Part shown: positions 8,633 through 17,941 of the stretch, in pieces
Layout: every line of letters begins with the position of its first letter
Numbering within the stretch: the first letter of the stretch is position 1
Source: Lachnospiraceae bacterium
Lineage (GTDB): Bacteria; Bacillota; Clostridia; Lachnospirales; Lachnospiraceae
Assembly: GCA_017437065.1 (NCBI GenBank)
Contig: JAFSBX010000076.1
Coordinates: 24,466 to 88,465 of the forward strand
Direction: 5' to 3'
DNA length: 64,000 nucleotides
Made by a program: the position numbers and the translations under genes
The notes under the pieces: model-generated
What the model saw: the letters and a program-made list of their open reading frames with translations, nothing else
Database searches by the model: none
What the model was told of the DNA's origin: nothing

Positions 8633-10003
8633 TTATGTGGTACTGCAATTAAAAAATAAAATGGTAACAAAAACAGCAAACAGAACAAATAACACGAATG
8701 AAATCATTCGGAAAATCTTCCATACAATACTATCATTTTCAGTAGTCCGTTTAAAAAATGTTCCCCAGAATACCATAGCAATTATCAATGTCAGATTCAT
8801 ATACCTGAAATCCTGTGAACAGGAATTCGGATATTTAAAACAAAACATAATAAAACTTCCGAAGCTGCTTCCATAAAGCAGACATAAGAAAAATTCTTTT
8901 ATATACGGATACAGTGATTTTTCCTTAAAAGCTGCAAAAAGTATTCGTACCACTTCTATTATCAGGCAACCAAAAGAAATAAGAATCAACAGTAAATTCA
9001 CCACATGCAATGCCCATGCCAGACCGAGGTAGGGAGAGTCAGAGGCAAGGAAAAACTTATCTCCGTAAAGGGAAGTTTTCAATATATAAAGAATAATATT
9101 CCTATCTACGGAAAGACCGTTAGAGGGTGTCACATTATAAATAACAAAAGGACTTGCAAGCTGTTCTTTATGAATCATGAAAACACGTTCCAGCAGGTTG
9201 TTTCCTGTATACATATATTCGCCTAAATCCAATGTAAAAAACGGATTCACATGCCAAAGTATCAAATTACGCATACTAAAGCTTAAAGCCAGAGGAATAC
9301 AGATAACTCCGAAGGTAATAAACTGGATGAAGTATTGTTTCCATTGTGTCCGTTCTTTCCAAAGTCTGGCAAGGAAGAGAAATGCTACCGCCGGTGCAAG
9401 CAAAAGCCCGGACATTTTTGTCAATACAGTAGCGGCAAATACAAGTGCCAGCAGGCAGATTCGCTTTAGAACAGGTTTTTCATACCAGAGAAGCGCAATA
9501 TAAGCAGTTATCATTGTAAGTAAAAGGCAAAGCGCATCATTGTTAATACTTCCCGAAAGCATGACGAAAGACGGATGAAAACATAGCAGGGCATAAGGTA
9601 AAAACAATGCAAAGCCTGTGAGTTTAAATTTTTTCAATAGTTTATAAGAAATAAGCAGTGTGCAGACTCCGTAAAATACGGTTAAGAACTGCACATTTTC
9701 CATTGCCTGAGCCATATCAGTGCCACATACCAGACTGATTTTTGCAACAACTGCTGCCAGATAATGATGAAGTGGCGGATGATAAAAGGACCAGACTGTT
9801 GTAGGATTAAAATCCGGGAGCTGCCAGTTATGCTCCACAAGATAACATATGTAGCCAATATGACCGGCAGTGAAGTCCCCGGCATCATGCTGGTTTACCG
9901 TGTACGGTATACGGATTACATATAAAAGCCGTAAGAAAAGGGCGCTTATGGTAAGCAGTAAAAAAATCAATTTTTCATTGTATTTAAAAGTTTTCTTGTT
10001 CAT
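8633..10003 (-). CDS. GT39-like membrane glycosyltransferase (ArnT/PMT superfamily)
   Basis: 456 residues from the ATG at 10003, preceded by AGGAG at 5 nt; a longer frame starting at 10033 lacks a ribosome site. About ten hydrophobic segments span the protein. The first extracytoplasmic loop carries an acidic site (QHDAGDF) and the segment VWSFYHPPLHHYLAA is typical of dolichyl/undecaprenyl-phosphate-sugar mannosyltransferase-type enzymes. These enzymes transfer a sugar from a polyprenyl-phosphate donor outside the membrane. Acceptor unknown. It is a single gene, convergent with the upstream operon and divergent from pullulanase. Confidence 0.78.
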   Translation of the reverse strand: MNKKTFKYNEKLIFLLLTISALFLRLLYVIRIPYTVNQHDAGDFTAGHIGYICYLVEHNWQLPDFNPTTVWSFYHPPLHHYLAAVVAKISLVCGTDMAQAMENVQFLTVFYGVCTLLISYKLLKKFKLTGFALFLPYALLCFHPSFVMLSGSINNDALCLLLTMITAYIALLWYEKPVLKRICLLALVFAATVLTKMSGLLLAPAVAFLFLARLWKERTQWKQYFIQFITFGVICIPLALSFSMRNLILWHVNPFFTLDLGEYMYTGNNLLERVFMIHKEQLASPFVIYNVTPSNGLSVDRNIILYILKTSLYGDKFFLASDSPYLGLAWALHVVNLLLILISFGCLIIEVVRILFAAFKEKSLYPYIKEFFLCLLYGSSFGSFIMFCFKYPNSCSQDFRYMNLTLIIAMVFWGTFFKRTTENDSIVWKIFRMISFVLFVLFAVFVTILFFNCSTT

Positions 10004-10140
10004 TAGTACTCCTATCTGCGCATAAAAGTGCAAAAAAAACTATTAATATACTACAAAAATAGCAGTAAATTGTCAAATAAGAAGCCATTTTTTTGTAAGG
10101 AATTATTATGCCATAAGGCTTTCTTTTGGAGTGGAAATAT

Positions 10141-10157
10141 GTTATAAATGTTATAAC
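10141..10157. promoter_or_regulatory. Palindrome upstream of pullulanase gene
   Basis: GTTATAA-ATG-TTATAAC is a perfect 7+3+7 inverted repeat 28 bp before the pullulanase start. It could be a repressor site or overlap a -10 region (TATAAA). No regulator assigned. Confidence 0.35.
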
Positions 10158-10185
10158 GAAAGATTACGAAAATCAGGGAGGGTTT

Positions 10186-12486
10186 ATGACAGCATTAGAA
10201 TATAAAAAATTATATGAATCAGAACATTTTAAAGACAATTGTTTGTGTGTTCGCGATGATTTTGGGGCAGTGTACAGTAAAGAAAAAACAGTATTTCATG
10301 TATGGGCACCTACTGCGGATGAAGTGAAACTGGCATTATATGCGACAGGCACCGATGAAGAAGAAGGGGCAGAGAAAAAGGCATGCTGTGCCATGACTAA
10401 AATAGATGGCGGTGTGTGGGAATTGACAGTAGAAGGAGATTTGGATGGAGTCTACTATACATATCTGGTAACTCATGAAGGAATTACACAGGAATGTGTT
10501 GATATTTATGCAAAGGCATGTGGTGCCAACGGAAAAAGAGGAATGGTAATAGATTTAGAAAAAACCAATCCGGAAGGCTTTGAACAGGATAAAAACTGGA
10601 AGCAGAAAAATAAAAATACATTTCTTTATGAACTGCATGTAAAAGATTTTTCCCATGACAAAAATGCAGGAATAAAGGACGAATACAGAGGAAAATATCT
10701 TGCATTTACACAGACTGGAACAGTATTGCAGGGAAATCCGTCTGTGAAAACAGGTATTGATTACTTAAAAGAATTAGGCGTTACTCATGTACACCTGTTA
10801 CCGGTGGCAGATTATGCTTCAATAGATGAGACAGGAGATGGCAGTCAGTTTAACTGGGGATACGATCCGGCAAATTATAATATTCCGGAAGGGTCTTATT
10901 CCACTGATCCATATCATGGTGAAGTTCGAATCAAAGAATTTAAACAGATGGTAAAGGCTTTACATGATGCGGGAATCGGAGTTGTACTGGATGTAGTATA
11001 CAATCATACTTATTCGTCTGATTCATCCTTTCAGAAATTGGCTCCTTACTATTATTACAGACAGAAAAAAGACGGGCGTCTGGCAGATGCTTCTGCCTGC
11101 GGAAATGAAACGGCAAGTGACCATTTCATGTTCAGACAGTTTATGATTCAGTCGGTTTATTATTGGGCAAAAGAATACCATATTGATGGTTTTCGTTTCG
11201 ACCTGATGGGAATACATGATACGGAAACAATGAATTTAATCAGGAAAAAGTTAAATCAGCTTCCAAACGGAAAAGATATACTGATGTACGGAGAACCGTG
11301 GACAGCAGCTGAACCGGCAATGGAAGAAGGATATTTTCCTGCCGTGAAAAGAAATGTGGATCGTCTGGATGAAGGAATAGCTATATTCTCTGATAACACC
11401 AGAGATACTGTTAAAGGTCATGTTTTTTATGAAGAACAGCCGGGTTATGTAAATGGAAAAAAAGGTCTTGAACCCAAAATGAAATCTGTAGTTTGTGCAT
11501 GGTGTGATGGTGGTCATGAGTTTGCGCCAAAATCGCCAAAGCAGATTATTTCTTATACGTCAGCTCATGATAACTATACTTTATGGGACAAGCTTGTGAT
11601 TACTATGGAGAAAAAAACTTCTAAAGAAGCACAGCCGGATTATACAGCGAAGGACAGAAGAGTCTTAAAGGCGAATAAGCTGACTGCAGCAATTATTTTT
11701 ACAAGTAAGGGTATTCCGTTTATACAGGCAGGTGAAGAGTTCGGAAGGACAAAACTTGGGGACGATAACAGTTATAAGTCTGCACCTGAGCTTAATATGC
11801 TCGACTGGAACAGAAGAACAGAATACAGTGAACTGGTGGAATATTATAAAGGTTTAAGAGAATTAAGACAGCGCTTCAGTGGTTTATATGATAATAGCAT
11901 GGAAAGTATTTCAAATATACGCTTTTTTGAAGCAGAAGAAGATATTGTGGCTTTTGAAATCACAAATAGAAAAGGACATGCTGATGAATGGGATAAATTA
12001 TTTGTTGTTTATAACAGTAATGAAGCAAGCAGCATTGTGACCCTGCCACAAGGAAGATGGCAGCCACTTGTGGATGGAAATTCTTCTACGCTGTGGAAAA
12101 ATATGTTTAAGCTGGAGCAAATCGTGAAAAAGAGCGGAAAAGTGGAAATAGAAGGATTGTCAGCCCATATTTATGGTAAAAGGGTAAATCGTATAGGAGG
12201 AGAAGGAATGGATTTTTTTGAAAAAGTAGGAGAGACCATTACTACAAAAGGAAAAGAGGCAGCAGATAAAGCAAAAGAAGTTGCAGAAATTGTTAGCCTG
12301 AAAAATCAGATTAAAGTATGCGAAGATGTGATTAAGAAAAACTATATGGAAATTGGCAAAAAGTATTACGAAGCCAACGCAGAGGCAGAAGATGCAGAAT
12401 TTGCAAGACAGTGTACTGCAATTCGAAACGCAGAAAAAGGCGTAAAAGAGTTGGAAGAAAAAATTCGTAAAATTAAAGGAATGTAA
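10186..12486 (+). CDS. pulA: Type I pullulanase with C-terminal helical extension
   Basis: 766 residues from the ATG at 10186 (GGGAGGG upstream). A beta-sandwich CBM48-like region (FHVWAPTADEVKLALY) precedes the type I pullulanase signature FNWGYDP and a GH13 catalytic barrel with nucleophile Asp339 (GFRFDLMG), acid/base Glu370 (MYGEPW) and transition-state Asp462 (SAHDN). It debranches alpha-1,6 links of glycogen-like or pullulan-derived glucans; no signal peptide is seen, so it is cytoplasmic. Odd: after the normal C-terminal beta domain the frame continues into a 92-residue helical, charged module (MDFFEKVGETITTKGKEAAD onward) with its own ribosome site, described separately. That extension is not part of typical pullulanases. 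Confidence 0.93.
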   Translation: MTALEYKKLYESEHFKDNCLCVRDDFGAVYSKEKTVFHVWAPTADEVKLALYATGTDEEEGAEKKACCAMTKIDGGVWELTVEGDLDGVYYTYLVTHEGITQECVDIYAKACGANGKRGMVIDLEKTNPEGFEQDKNWKQKNKNTFLYELHVKDFSHDKNAGIKDEYRGKYLAFTQTGTVLQGNPSVKTGIDYLKELGVTHVHLLPVADYASIDETGDGSQFNWGYDPANYNIPEGSYSTDPYHGEVRIKEFKQMVKALHDAGIGVVLDVVYNHTYSSDSSFQKLAPYYYYRQKKDGRLADASACGNETASDHFMFRQFMIQSVYYWAKEYHIDGFRFDLMGIHDTETMNLIRKKLNQLPNGKDILMYGEPWTAAEPAMEEGYFPAVKRNVDRLDEGIAIFSDNTRDTVKGHVFYEEQPGYVNGKKGLEPKMKSVVCAWCDGGHEFAPKSPKQIISYTSAHDNYTLWDKLVITMEKKTSKEAQPDYTAKDRRVLKANKLTAAIIFTSKGIPFIQAGEEFGRTKLGDDNSYKSAPELNMLDWNRRTEYSELVEYYKGLRELRQRFSGLYDNSMESISNIRFFEAEEDIVAFEITNRKGHADEWDKLFVVYNSNEASSIVTLPQGRWQPLVDGNSSTLWKNMFKLEQIVKKSGKVEIEGLSAHIYGKRVNRIGGEGMDFFEKVGETITTKGKEAADKAKEVAEIVSLKNQIKVCEDVIKKNYMEIGKKYYEANAEAEDAEFARQCTAIRNAEKGVKELEEKIRKIKGM
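12208..12486 (+). CDS. Internal in-frame ORF: small helical protein within the pullulanase frame
   Basis: AGGAGG at 12195-12200 lies 7 nt before an ATG at 12208 that is in frame with pullulanase and coincides with the end of the enzyme's normal domains. From this start a 92-residue protein results: MDFFEKVGETI, a Lys/Ala/Glu-rich helix, then a conserved-looking helical hairpin with KKNYMEIGKKYYEAN and a C-terminal coiled coil. Stand-alone small proteins with this MDFF-type start and IGKxYYE segment are common in clostridia, as far as I recall. So this is either an independently translated gene that lost the upstream stop, or a fusion also made by internal initiation. No function known. Confidence 0.6.
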   Translation: MDFFEKVGETITTKGKEAADKAKEVAEIVSLKNQIKVCEDVIKKNYMEIGKKYYEANAEAEDAEFARQCTAIRNAEKGVKELEEKIRKIKGM

Positions 12487-12515
12487 TTCGTGTTAAATTA
12501 AAAAGAAAGCCATAG

Positions 12516-12556
12516 AAATCCCCCCGGTTTAATAGTTAATATCGGGGGGATTTTCA
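12516..12556 (+). terminator. Intrinsic terminator after pullulanase
   Basis: AAATCCCCCCG pairs with CGGGGGGATTT around a 16-nt loop and runs into TTTT. It lies between two convergent genes. Confidence 0.85.
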
Positions 12557-12602
12557 TACCTGCACCGGTCAGCATATATAAAAGAGACCGGAAGCAATGA
12601 TT

Positions 12603-15296
12603 TTATTGTTGAGGGGGCTGCTGTTGAGGTTGTTCTGACTGCTGCTGTTCTAACAATTGTTGCTGTTGTGCCGCAATACGTCTGTTTTCTAATTCAATCT
12701 TCTGAGCTTCAATAATTTGGTAGGCATTTTCCTGTAAAAAGAACTCAGGACTGTGAGGACACATATTTGTTGTAGCAACGGGAGCGGTAGTTGTTGTGCC
12801 ATCAGGATTTACGACTGTAGTGGCAGAACCACTCTGTAAGGAAATATCTTCCACCGGAAGAAGTTCCAAAGTACCGCCTACTTTAAACGGACATTGTTCG
12901 CATGCCGGAAGCATGGAATATTCACAAATCATGCCTTGATAGTGTACGTCACAACTTGCGGTAGGTACCGTATTTTCAGCAAAATATTCGGTTTTTAATG
13001 TTCCATCACAAAGTCCTGCAATCGGAAGTTTACCGGAGCGGGAACAAACCGTAGCCTGTACGATACCAGCAGGCATTGTAAAGGATTTATAAGGTAAATC
13101 CTCATGTATTTTGGACATAACACTTTTCCAAAGTGTTTTGGCAAGATTCTTTTCAGCAGAAGATTTCAGTTTTTCATTATTGTCATATCCTGCCCATGTG
13201 GTTGCAGTATAGTAAGGGGTATATCCTGCAAACCATACATCATTGTAGTCAGAAGTAGTACCTGTTTTTCCTGCAATTGCCATATTTCCAAAGTTAACGG
13301 AACCACCGGTACCGGAAGTAACAACATCTGCCATGGCATCCGTAAGAAGAAATGCAGTAGTTTCTTTAATAACCTGTTTGGAAACCGGCTGTGTATTATC
13401 TAAAATAACATTTCCATCCTGATCAACAACCTTGGTATAAAGTTTTGGTTCGATGTAAGTACCGCCGTTGGCAATTGTAGCATAAGCGGCATTTAATTCA
13501 ATATTTTTGACACCGTTTGTAATCCCGCCTAAGGAAAGAGACTGATGGATATCGGTAAACACCTGATCTCCGATAACTTTATTTTCTTCCAGTGTAGTAA
13601 AACCAAAATTTAATAGATAATCATAACCAAGCTGTGGCGTAATCCATGTAATGGTCTTTACTGCGAGAATATTCATGGAATCTTTGATACCATCACGGAG
13701 GGAACAAAGACCGCGATATTCTTCACCATACCAGTTACGGACTGCTTTACCGTCTGTATAATTGAAAGGTGCATCGTTTATTACAGTTGCCAGAGTAAGG
13801 CCTGCACTGTCAAATGCCGGAGCGTAAGCGGCAAGTACTTTAAAGGTAGAACCGGGCTGACGGACAGTATCTGTTGCACGATTTAAAGTACGACTGCCTT
13901 CTTTTGCACCACGACCGCCTACAAGTGCCACTACATAACCGGTGCTCTGATCTTCTATGGTTAAGGAAACCTGAGGTTGCGGAGTCAGGGAAATAGTTTC
14001 TGCAAAAACTTCATCGCCGGAGCCGCATACGGCAGTTTTGTAAGCTTCTATATCTGCATAGGCATCTTCCTGAGAAGCATAAATTAAATTGAAACCGGAA
14101 TTTCCCTGTTCCTTCCAGTAGGTTTTAAACATTTCCGTACTGTAATTTTTGTATTCTTCGTCAGCAGTTAATATAGTGAGTTCATAGTTTAAAAGCCATT
14201 TTGTATTTTCAGGATAGCTTTCAGGATTGGTGTAAACTTCATCACAAATTGCCTGAATTTTCGGATCCTGTGTAGAATAAATTTTCAGACCACCGCTGTA
14301 AAGAAGAGTATATGCCTGTGTTTCGTTGTAGCCGGCTTTGGTTACCAAATCCTCTAAAAGTTGTTCAGTTAAAGCATCAACAAAATAAGAATTGGTGGTT
14401 TCTTCTCCAACCTCTGCATTAACAGTCTGTATGCGGTCATAAACATTGTCAGCCATGGCTTCATCATATTCTGCCTGTGAAATATATTCCTGTTCTAACA
14501 TATTACCTAATACTTTGGCACGTCTTTCCGCATTTTTGTCCGGATTGGTAATCGGATTAAAGCGGGAAGGATTTTGCGTAATACTGGCAATAACGGCACA
14601 TTCTGACAAGTTAAGCTCATTGACTGATTTGTTGAAATAGCGCAGGGAGGCTGCCTGTACACCCAATGTATTCTGCCCAAGATTAATAGTGTTCATATAG
14701 TTACAAAGAATGGTGTCTTTGTCCATTGTTTTTTCCAGTTCCAAGGCAAGATACTGTTCCTGGATTTTACGCTTTAAACTGTCCAAAAAAGAGTCTTCAC
14801 TGGTCCAGTTAGTAAAAACGTTGTTTTTCAGAAGCTGCTGGGTAATGGTACTGGCACCTTCCGAAAAATGAAAACCACTTGTAACACCTTTTACACCGGC
14901 ACGTACAATACCTATGATATCAATACCGTTATGTTCATAAAAACGTTCATCTTCAATGGCAACAAATGCATGTGCCAGATTCTCAGGAATCATATCCATG
15001 GAAACCGGAATACGGTTAGAGTTGGTAGCAACCAGTTTTGCTGTCTGATTTCCTTCGATGTCATATACAAAAGTAGAAAATCGGGTAGGAGAAACATTTA
15101 AATTAGAAGCATCCGGTGCAGTTGCAATAATGCCTTTGAAAATACCGATTCCGGCACTTACACCGATAATACCTCCGGAGATAATAAATATTAATACTAC
15201 CTTAAGACAGATAAGTAAAAATTTCTTTCCCCATTTTGTAGATTTAGAATTTAGTGCCTTTTGCTTTTCATTGACACCTTTTTTTCCATAATTCAT
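12603..15296 (-). CDS. Class A penicillin-binding protein (transglycosylase-transpeptidase)
   Basis: 897 residues from the ATG at 15296; this start is supported by a leader shared with three other genes here. Order: short cytoplasmic basic tail, one membrane helix (about residues 25-55), GT51 transglycosylase with FVAIEDERFYEHNGID and EGASTITQQLLKN, then a transpeptidase with SxxK in RQPGSTFKV, SxN in DSMN and KTGT in GKTGTTSDYND. The C-terminus is Cys-containing then Gln-rich (LEQQQSEQPQQQ). It polymerises and cross-links peptidoglycan at the outer face of the membrane. An extra 200-residue insertion between the two catalytic domains is usual for PBP1A-like clostridial proteins. Monocistronic by appearance. 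Confidence 0.94.
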   Translation of the reverse strand: MNYGKKGVNEKQKALNSKSTKWGKKFLLICLKVVLIFIISGGIIGVSAGIGIFKGIIATAPDASNLNVSPTRFSTFVYDIEGNQTAKLVATNSNRIPVSMDMIPENLAHAFVAIEDERFYEHNGIDIIGIVRAGVKGVTSGFHFSEGASTITQQLLKNNVFTNWTSEDSFLDSLKRKIQEQYLALELEKTMDKDTILCNYMNTINLGQNTLGVQAASLRYFNKSVNELNLSECAVIASITQNPSRFNPITNPDKNAERRAKVLGNMLEQEYISQAEYDEAMADNVYDRIQTVNAEVGEETTNSYFVDALTEQLLEDLVTKAGYNETQAYTLLYSGGLKIYSTQDPKIQAICDEVYTNPESYPENTKWLLNYELTILTADEEYKNYSTEMFKTYWKEQGNSGFNLIYASQEDAYADIEAYKTAVCGSGDEVFAETISLTPQPQVSLTIEDQSTGYVVALVGGRGAKEGSRTLNRATDTVRQPGSTFKVLAAYAPAFDSAGLTLATVINDAPFNYTDGKAVRNWYGEEYRGLCSLRDGIKDSMNILAVKTITWITPQLGYDYLLNFGFTTLEENKVIGDQVFTDIHQSLSLGGITNGVKNIELNAAYATIANGGTYIEPKLYTKVVDQDGNVILDNTQPVSKQVIKETTAFLLTDAMADVVTSGTGGSVNFGNMAIAGKTGTTSDYNDVWFAGYTPYYTATTWAGYDNNEKLKSSAEKNLAKTLWKSVMSKIHEDLPYKSFTMPAGIVQATVCSRSGKLPIAGLCDGTLKTEYFAENTVPTASCDVHYQGMICEYSMLPACEQCPFKVGGTLELLPVEDISLQSGSATTVVNPDGTTTTAPVATTNMCPHSPEFFLQENAYQIIEAQKIELENRRIAAQQQQLLEQQQSEQPQQQPPQQ

Positions 15297-15317
15297 GTTA
15301 ATAACCATGCCTTTCTC
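15294..15317 (-). promoter_or_regulatory. Shared 24-nt start-site leader, PBP copy
   Basis: Reads GAGAAAGGCATGGTTATT then AACATG on the minus strand, matching leaders at 51375, 47440 and 48537. It fixes the start of the penicillin-binding protein at the downstream ATG. Confidence 0.6.
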
Positions 15318-15557
15318 ACAACTGACAAATATCGTCATTAGTTGTTAGTGAATAAAGGAGTGCTTTTGGGCATTCCAAATTTGATTATACCAAATGAAAA
15401 GAGGTAAATAAAGGATTTTCTTCCATATTAAGAATTGTTCACATTTTCTTTCGCTTTTATTCTGTTTATGTTAATATAAACAAAGGATATTTGCATCGTA
15501 ATTATGAGGGTACTGAATCATTACGATTTCAATAATAAAGAAAAAGGTTTTGAGTAT

Positions 15558-16211
15558 ATGGATAAAGAAAAAGAAATTTTGGAAGATTATATAATACTTT
15601 TGGAAGGCGGCGAAGGAGAAATTGTGGAAAAGAAATCCAGGTTTATCGCAACTTTTCGTCCGGTGAATACAGAAGAAGAAGCAGTTTCTTTTATAGAAGA
15701 AATGAAAAAGAAGTATTGGGATGCAAGACATAACTGTTCTGCGTTTGTTTTAGGACCAAGAGCAGAGCTTACCAGATGCAGTGATGACGGCGAGCCAGGC
15801 GGAACAGCGGGAAGACCCATGTTAGAGGTGCTTTTGGGAGAAGAGATACGAAATGTGGCAGTGGTTGTTACCAGATATTTTGGTGGGACACTGTTAGGTA
15901 CGGGAGGACTTGTGCGTGCCTATACGCAGGCTGTGAAAGAGGGACTGCAAAACAGTAAGACAGCAGTTATGCGTTATGGAACCGTACTGGATATGCATAC
16001 CGATTATAATGGTGTAGGAAAAATTTTGTATTTATTGGAGAAGCAAGGGTTAAAGGTACAGGATTCCGAATATGGAGAGGCGGTAAGGCTGACTGTGACA
16101 GTGCCGTTTTCAAAAAGAGAAGCACTGGAAAAAGAAATTATACAGGCAACAGCCGGAAAGTGTCGCATGGAAGAAAAGGGTAGTGATTATTATATGGAAA
16201 CTGCTTATTAA
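15558..16211 (+). CDS. YigZ/IMPACT family protein
   Basis: 217 residues from the ATG at 15558; an in-frame ATG at 15504 would add 18 residues and cannot be excluded because the ribosome site (AAAGG, 12 nt) is weak. The segment KKSRFIATFRPV, then RHNCSAFVLGP, SDDGEPGGTAGRPMLEVL and VVVTRYFGGTLLGTGGLVRAY are the family hallmarks (UPF0029 N-terminal domain), and a DUF1949-like ferredoxin-fold domain follows. Proteins of this family are linked to translation regulation or proline peptide handling, without a settled biochemical role. Confidence 0.9.
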   Translation: MDKEKEILEDYIILLEGGEGEIVEKKSRFIATFRPVNTEEEAVSFIEEMKKKYWDARHNCSAFVLGPRAELTRCSDDGEPGGTAGRPMLEVLLGEEIRNVAVVVTRYFGGTLLGTGGLVRAYTQAVKEGLQNSKTAVMRYGTVLDMHTDYNGVGKILYLLEKQGLKVQDSEYGEAVRLTVTVPFSKREALEKEIIQATAGKCRMEEKGSDYYMETAY

Positions 16212-16256
16212 TAAACAATGGAAGAAGGAAATGTATTGTGAATGAGCGTTTTTCCG

Positions 16257-16285
16257 TTGACAAGGGTAACTTGGTTTAGTATATT
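16257..16285 (+). promoter_or_regulatory. Predicted sigma-A promoter of the mgtE leader transcript
   Basis: TTGACA at 16257-16262 and TATATT at 16280-16285 with a 17-bp spacer. It places the transcript start near 16292, only about 30 nt before the leader ORF, leaving no room for a large Mg2+ riboswitch. Confidence 0.7.
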
Positions 16286-16324
16286 TTAGTTTGGAAAATA
16301 GCTTCTTGAAAGGTGGTGGTTTTT

Positions 16325-16429
16325 ATGAAAAAAAGCAGTAAATCTTATAGCACGGATGTGCCTCTTCCCGGGCGGCAGAACATAAAAACCAAAACTGAAC
16401 AAGGAGAAAAGCGATGGATGAAATTTTAG
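16325..16429 (+). CDS. Leader ORF overlapping the mgtE start
   Basis: A 34-codon ORF (MKKSSKSYSTDVPLPGRQ and so on, ending KRWMKF) starts at an ATG preceded by GAAAGGTGGTGG and stops 16 nt inside mgtE. It is basic, with a DVPLPGR segment in the middle. The mgtE ribosome site (AAGGAG) is inside it, so its translation could expose or mask that site. Peptides controlling Mg2+ transporter genes by ribosome stalling are known from mgtA/mgtC leaders; the parallel is inference. Not recognised as a known protein. Confidence 0.5.
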   Translation: MKKSSKSYSTDVPLPGRQNIKTKTEQGEKRWMKF

Positions 16430-17751
16430 AATTATTAGAGACAAAGCAGTACACGAATTTAAGGCAGCATCTTGCTGAAATGAACCACGCTGATATTGCT
16501 GCAATAATGGAAGAACTTCCCAAAGAGGAAATGCTGTTAAAAGTATTCCGTATTTTGCCTAAAGATATGGCAGCAGATGTTTTTTCTTATCTTGAGGTGG
16601 AAAGCCAGCAGTTTATTATCACATCATTGTCGGATAGAGAAGCAGCGAATATTATTGATAATCTGATGGCAGATGATGCTACCGACTTTTTGGAGGAGAT
16701 GCCTGCCAATGTAGTAAAAAAGCTGCTTGCTAATGCTAATCCTGACACGAGAAGAGATATTAATCATCTTTTACGCTATCCGGAGGACAGTGCCGGAAGC
16801 ATAATGACGGTGGAATATGTTGATTTAAAAGAAAATCTGACTGTGGCAGAGGCAATTGAGCGTATTCGTAATGTGGGACTTGACAGCGAAACCATCAACA
16901 TTTGTTATGTACTGGACAGCAGGAGAACTTTATTGGGAACAGTAGCATTGCGATATCTTTTGCTGAGTCAGCCGGAGGCACGGATTGGGGATATTATGCA
17001 TGAAAATGTCATTTCCCTGAATACACTGATGGATCAGGAAGAGGTTGCACATCAGTTCCAGAAATATGATTTTATTGCGATGCCCGTAGTGGATAATGAA
17101 AGCAGGCTTGTCGGTATTATTACGGTCGATGACGTTGTGGACATTATGGAAGAGGAAGCAACAGAGGATATCGAAAAGATGGCAGCTATTGTGCCATCCG
17201 ATAAGCCATATATGAAGACGGGAGTATGGGAAACATTTAAGAAAAGAATTCCATGGCTCTTATTATTGATGATTTCTGCAACGTTTACAGGAAAAATTAT
17301 TTCGTCCTTTGAGGATGCACTTAGTGCCTGTGTAATATTAACTGCTTATATTCCAATGCTTATGGATACCGGAGGAAATGCAGGAGGACAGGCAAGTGTT
17401 ACCATTATTCGTGGTTTGTCCTTAAATGAGATTGAATTTAAAGATATGTTCCGTATTATATGGAAAGAAGTGCGTGTTGCGGTTATATGCGGAATCACGC
17501 TGGGGCTTGCGAATTTTGCAAAGCTGATATTAATGGATCACGTTTCAATGACAGTGGCAATTGTTATTTGCACAACATTGATAGCAACTATTTTTATTGC
17601 AAAGGTAGTTGGTTGTACCTTGCCGATGTTTGCAAAGAAAATCGGGCTGGATCCTGCAGTGATGGCGAGTCCGTTCATTACGACCATTGTGGACGCGTTG
17701 TCACTTATGATTTATTTCCAGATAGCAACGAGAGTGCTGGGAATTGGATAA
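16414..17751 (+). CDS. mgtE: Magnesium transporter MgtE
   Basis: 445 residues, the usual length. An N-terminal superhelical domain (ELLETKQYTNLRQHLAEMN, DAADFLEEMP-like repeat) is followed by two CBS domains (YVDLKENLTVAEAIERIR and FIAMPVVDNESRLVGIITVD) that sense Mg2+, then five membrane helices with the pore signature YIPMLMDTGGNAGGQASVTIIRG. It mediates channel-like Mg2+ uptake gated by cytosolic Mg2+. Start at 16414 is set by AAGGAG 6 nt upstream. A leader ORF overlaps the start. Confidence 0.96.
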   Translation: MDEILELLETKQYTNLRQHLAEMNHADIAAIMEELPKEEMLLKVFRILPKDMAADVFSYLEVESQQFIITSLSDREAANIIDNLMADDATDFLEEMPANVVKKLLANANPDTRRDINHLLRYPEDSAGSIMTVEYVDLKENLTVAEAIERIRNVGLDSETINICYVLDSRRTLLGTVALRYLLLSQPEARIGDIMHENVISLNTLMDQEEVAHQFQKYDFIAMPVVDNESRLVGIITVDDVVDIMEEEATEDIEKMAAIVPSDKPYMKTGVWETFKKRIPWLLLLMISATFTGKIISSFEDALSACVILTAYIPMLMDTGGNAGGQASVTIIRGLSLNEIEFKDMFRIIWKEVRVAVICGITLGLANFAKLILMDHVSMTVAIVICTTLIATIFIAKVVGCTLPMFAKKIGLDPAVMASPFITTIVDALSLMIYFQIATRVLGIG

Positions 17752-17844
17752 TACAAAAGAGATAAATGATCTATGGTTGGTTCTCATCGTACTTTTGTTT
17801 GGAGGCTGGTGTGAATTGATTTTTTAGAATAATTATTGATTGAA

Positions 17845-17885
17845 CGAAAAAAGCAGCAGTGCATAATGTATTGTTGTTTTTTTTT
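17845..17885 (+). terminator. Terminator after mgtE
   Basis: A stem of AAAAAAGCAGCA with TGTTGTTTTTT-type pairs (several G-T wobbles) followed by a long T-run ends the mgtE transcript. The rest of 17752-18009 holds a candidate promoter and an inverted repeat for the next gene. Confidence 0.65.
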
Positions 17886-17941
17886 GAAAATAATTTGAGT
17901 TTTAATTTCTTTTTGACAAAACATAAATAGCATGATAACAC

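Noticed and set aside
16212-16413. M-box magnesium riboswitch ahead of mgtE
   Set aside because: The promoter at 16257-16285 leaves only about 120 nt, and none of the M-box conserved strings is present.
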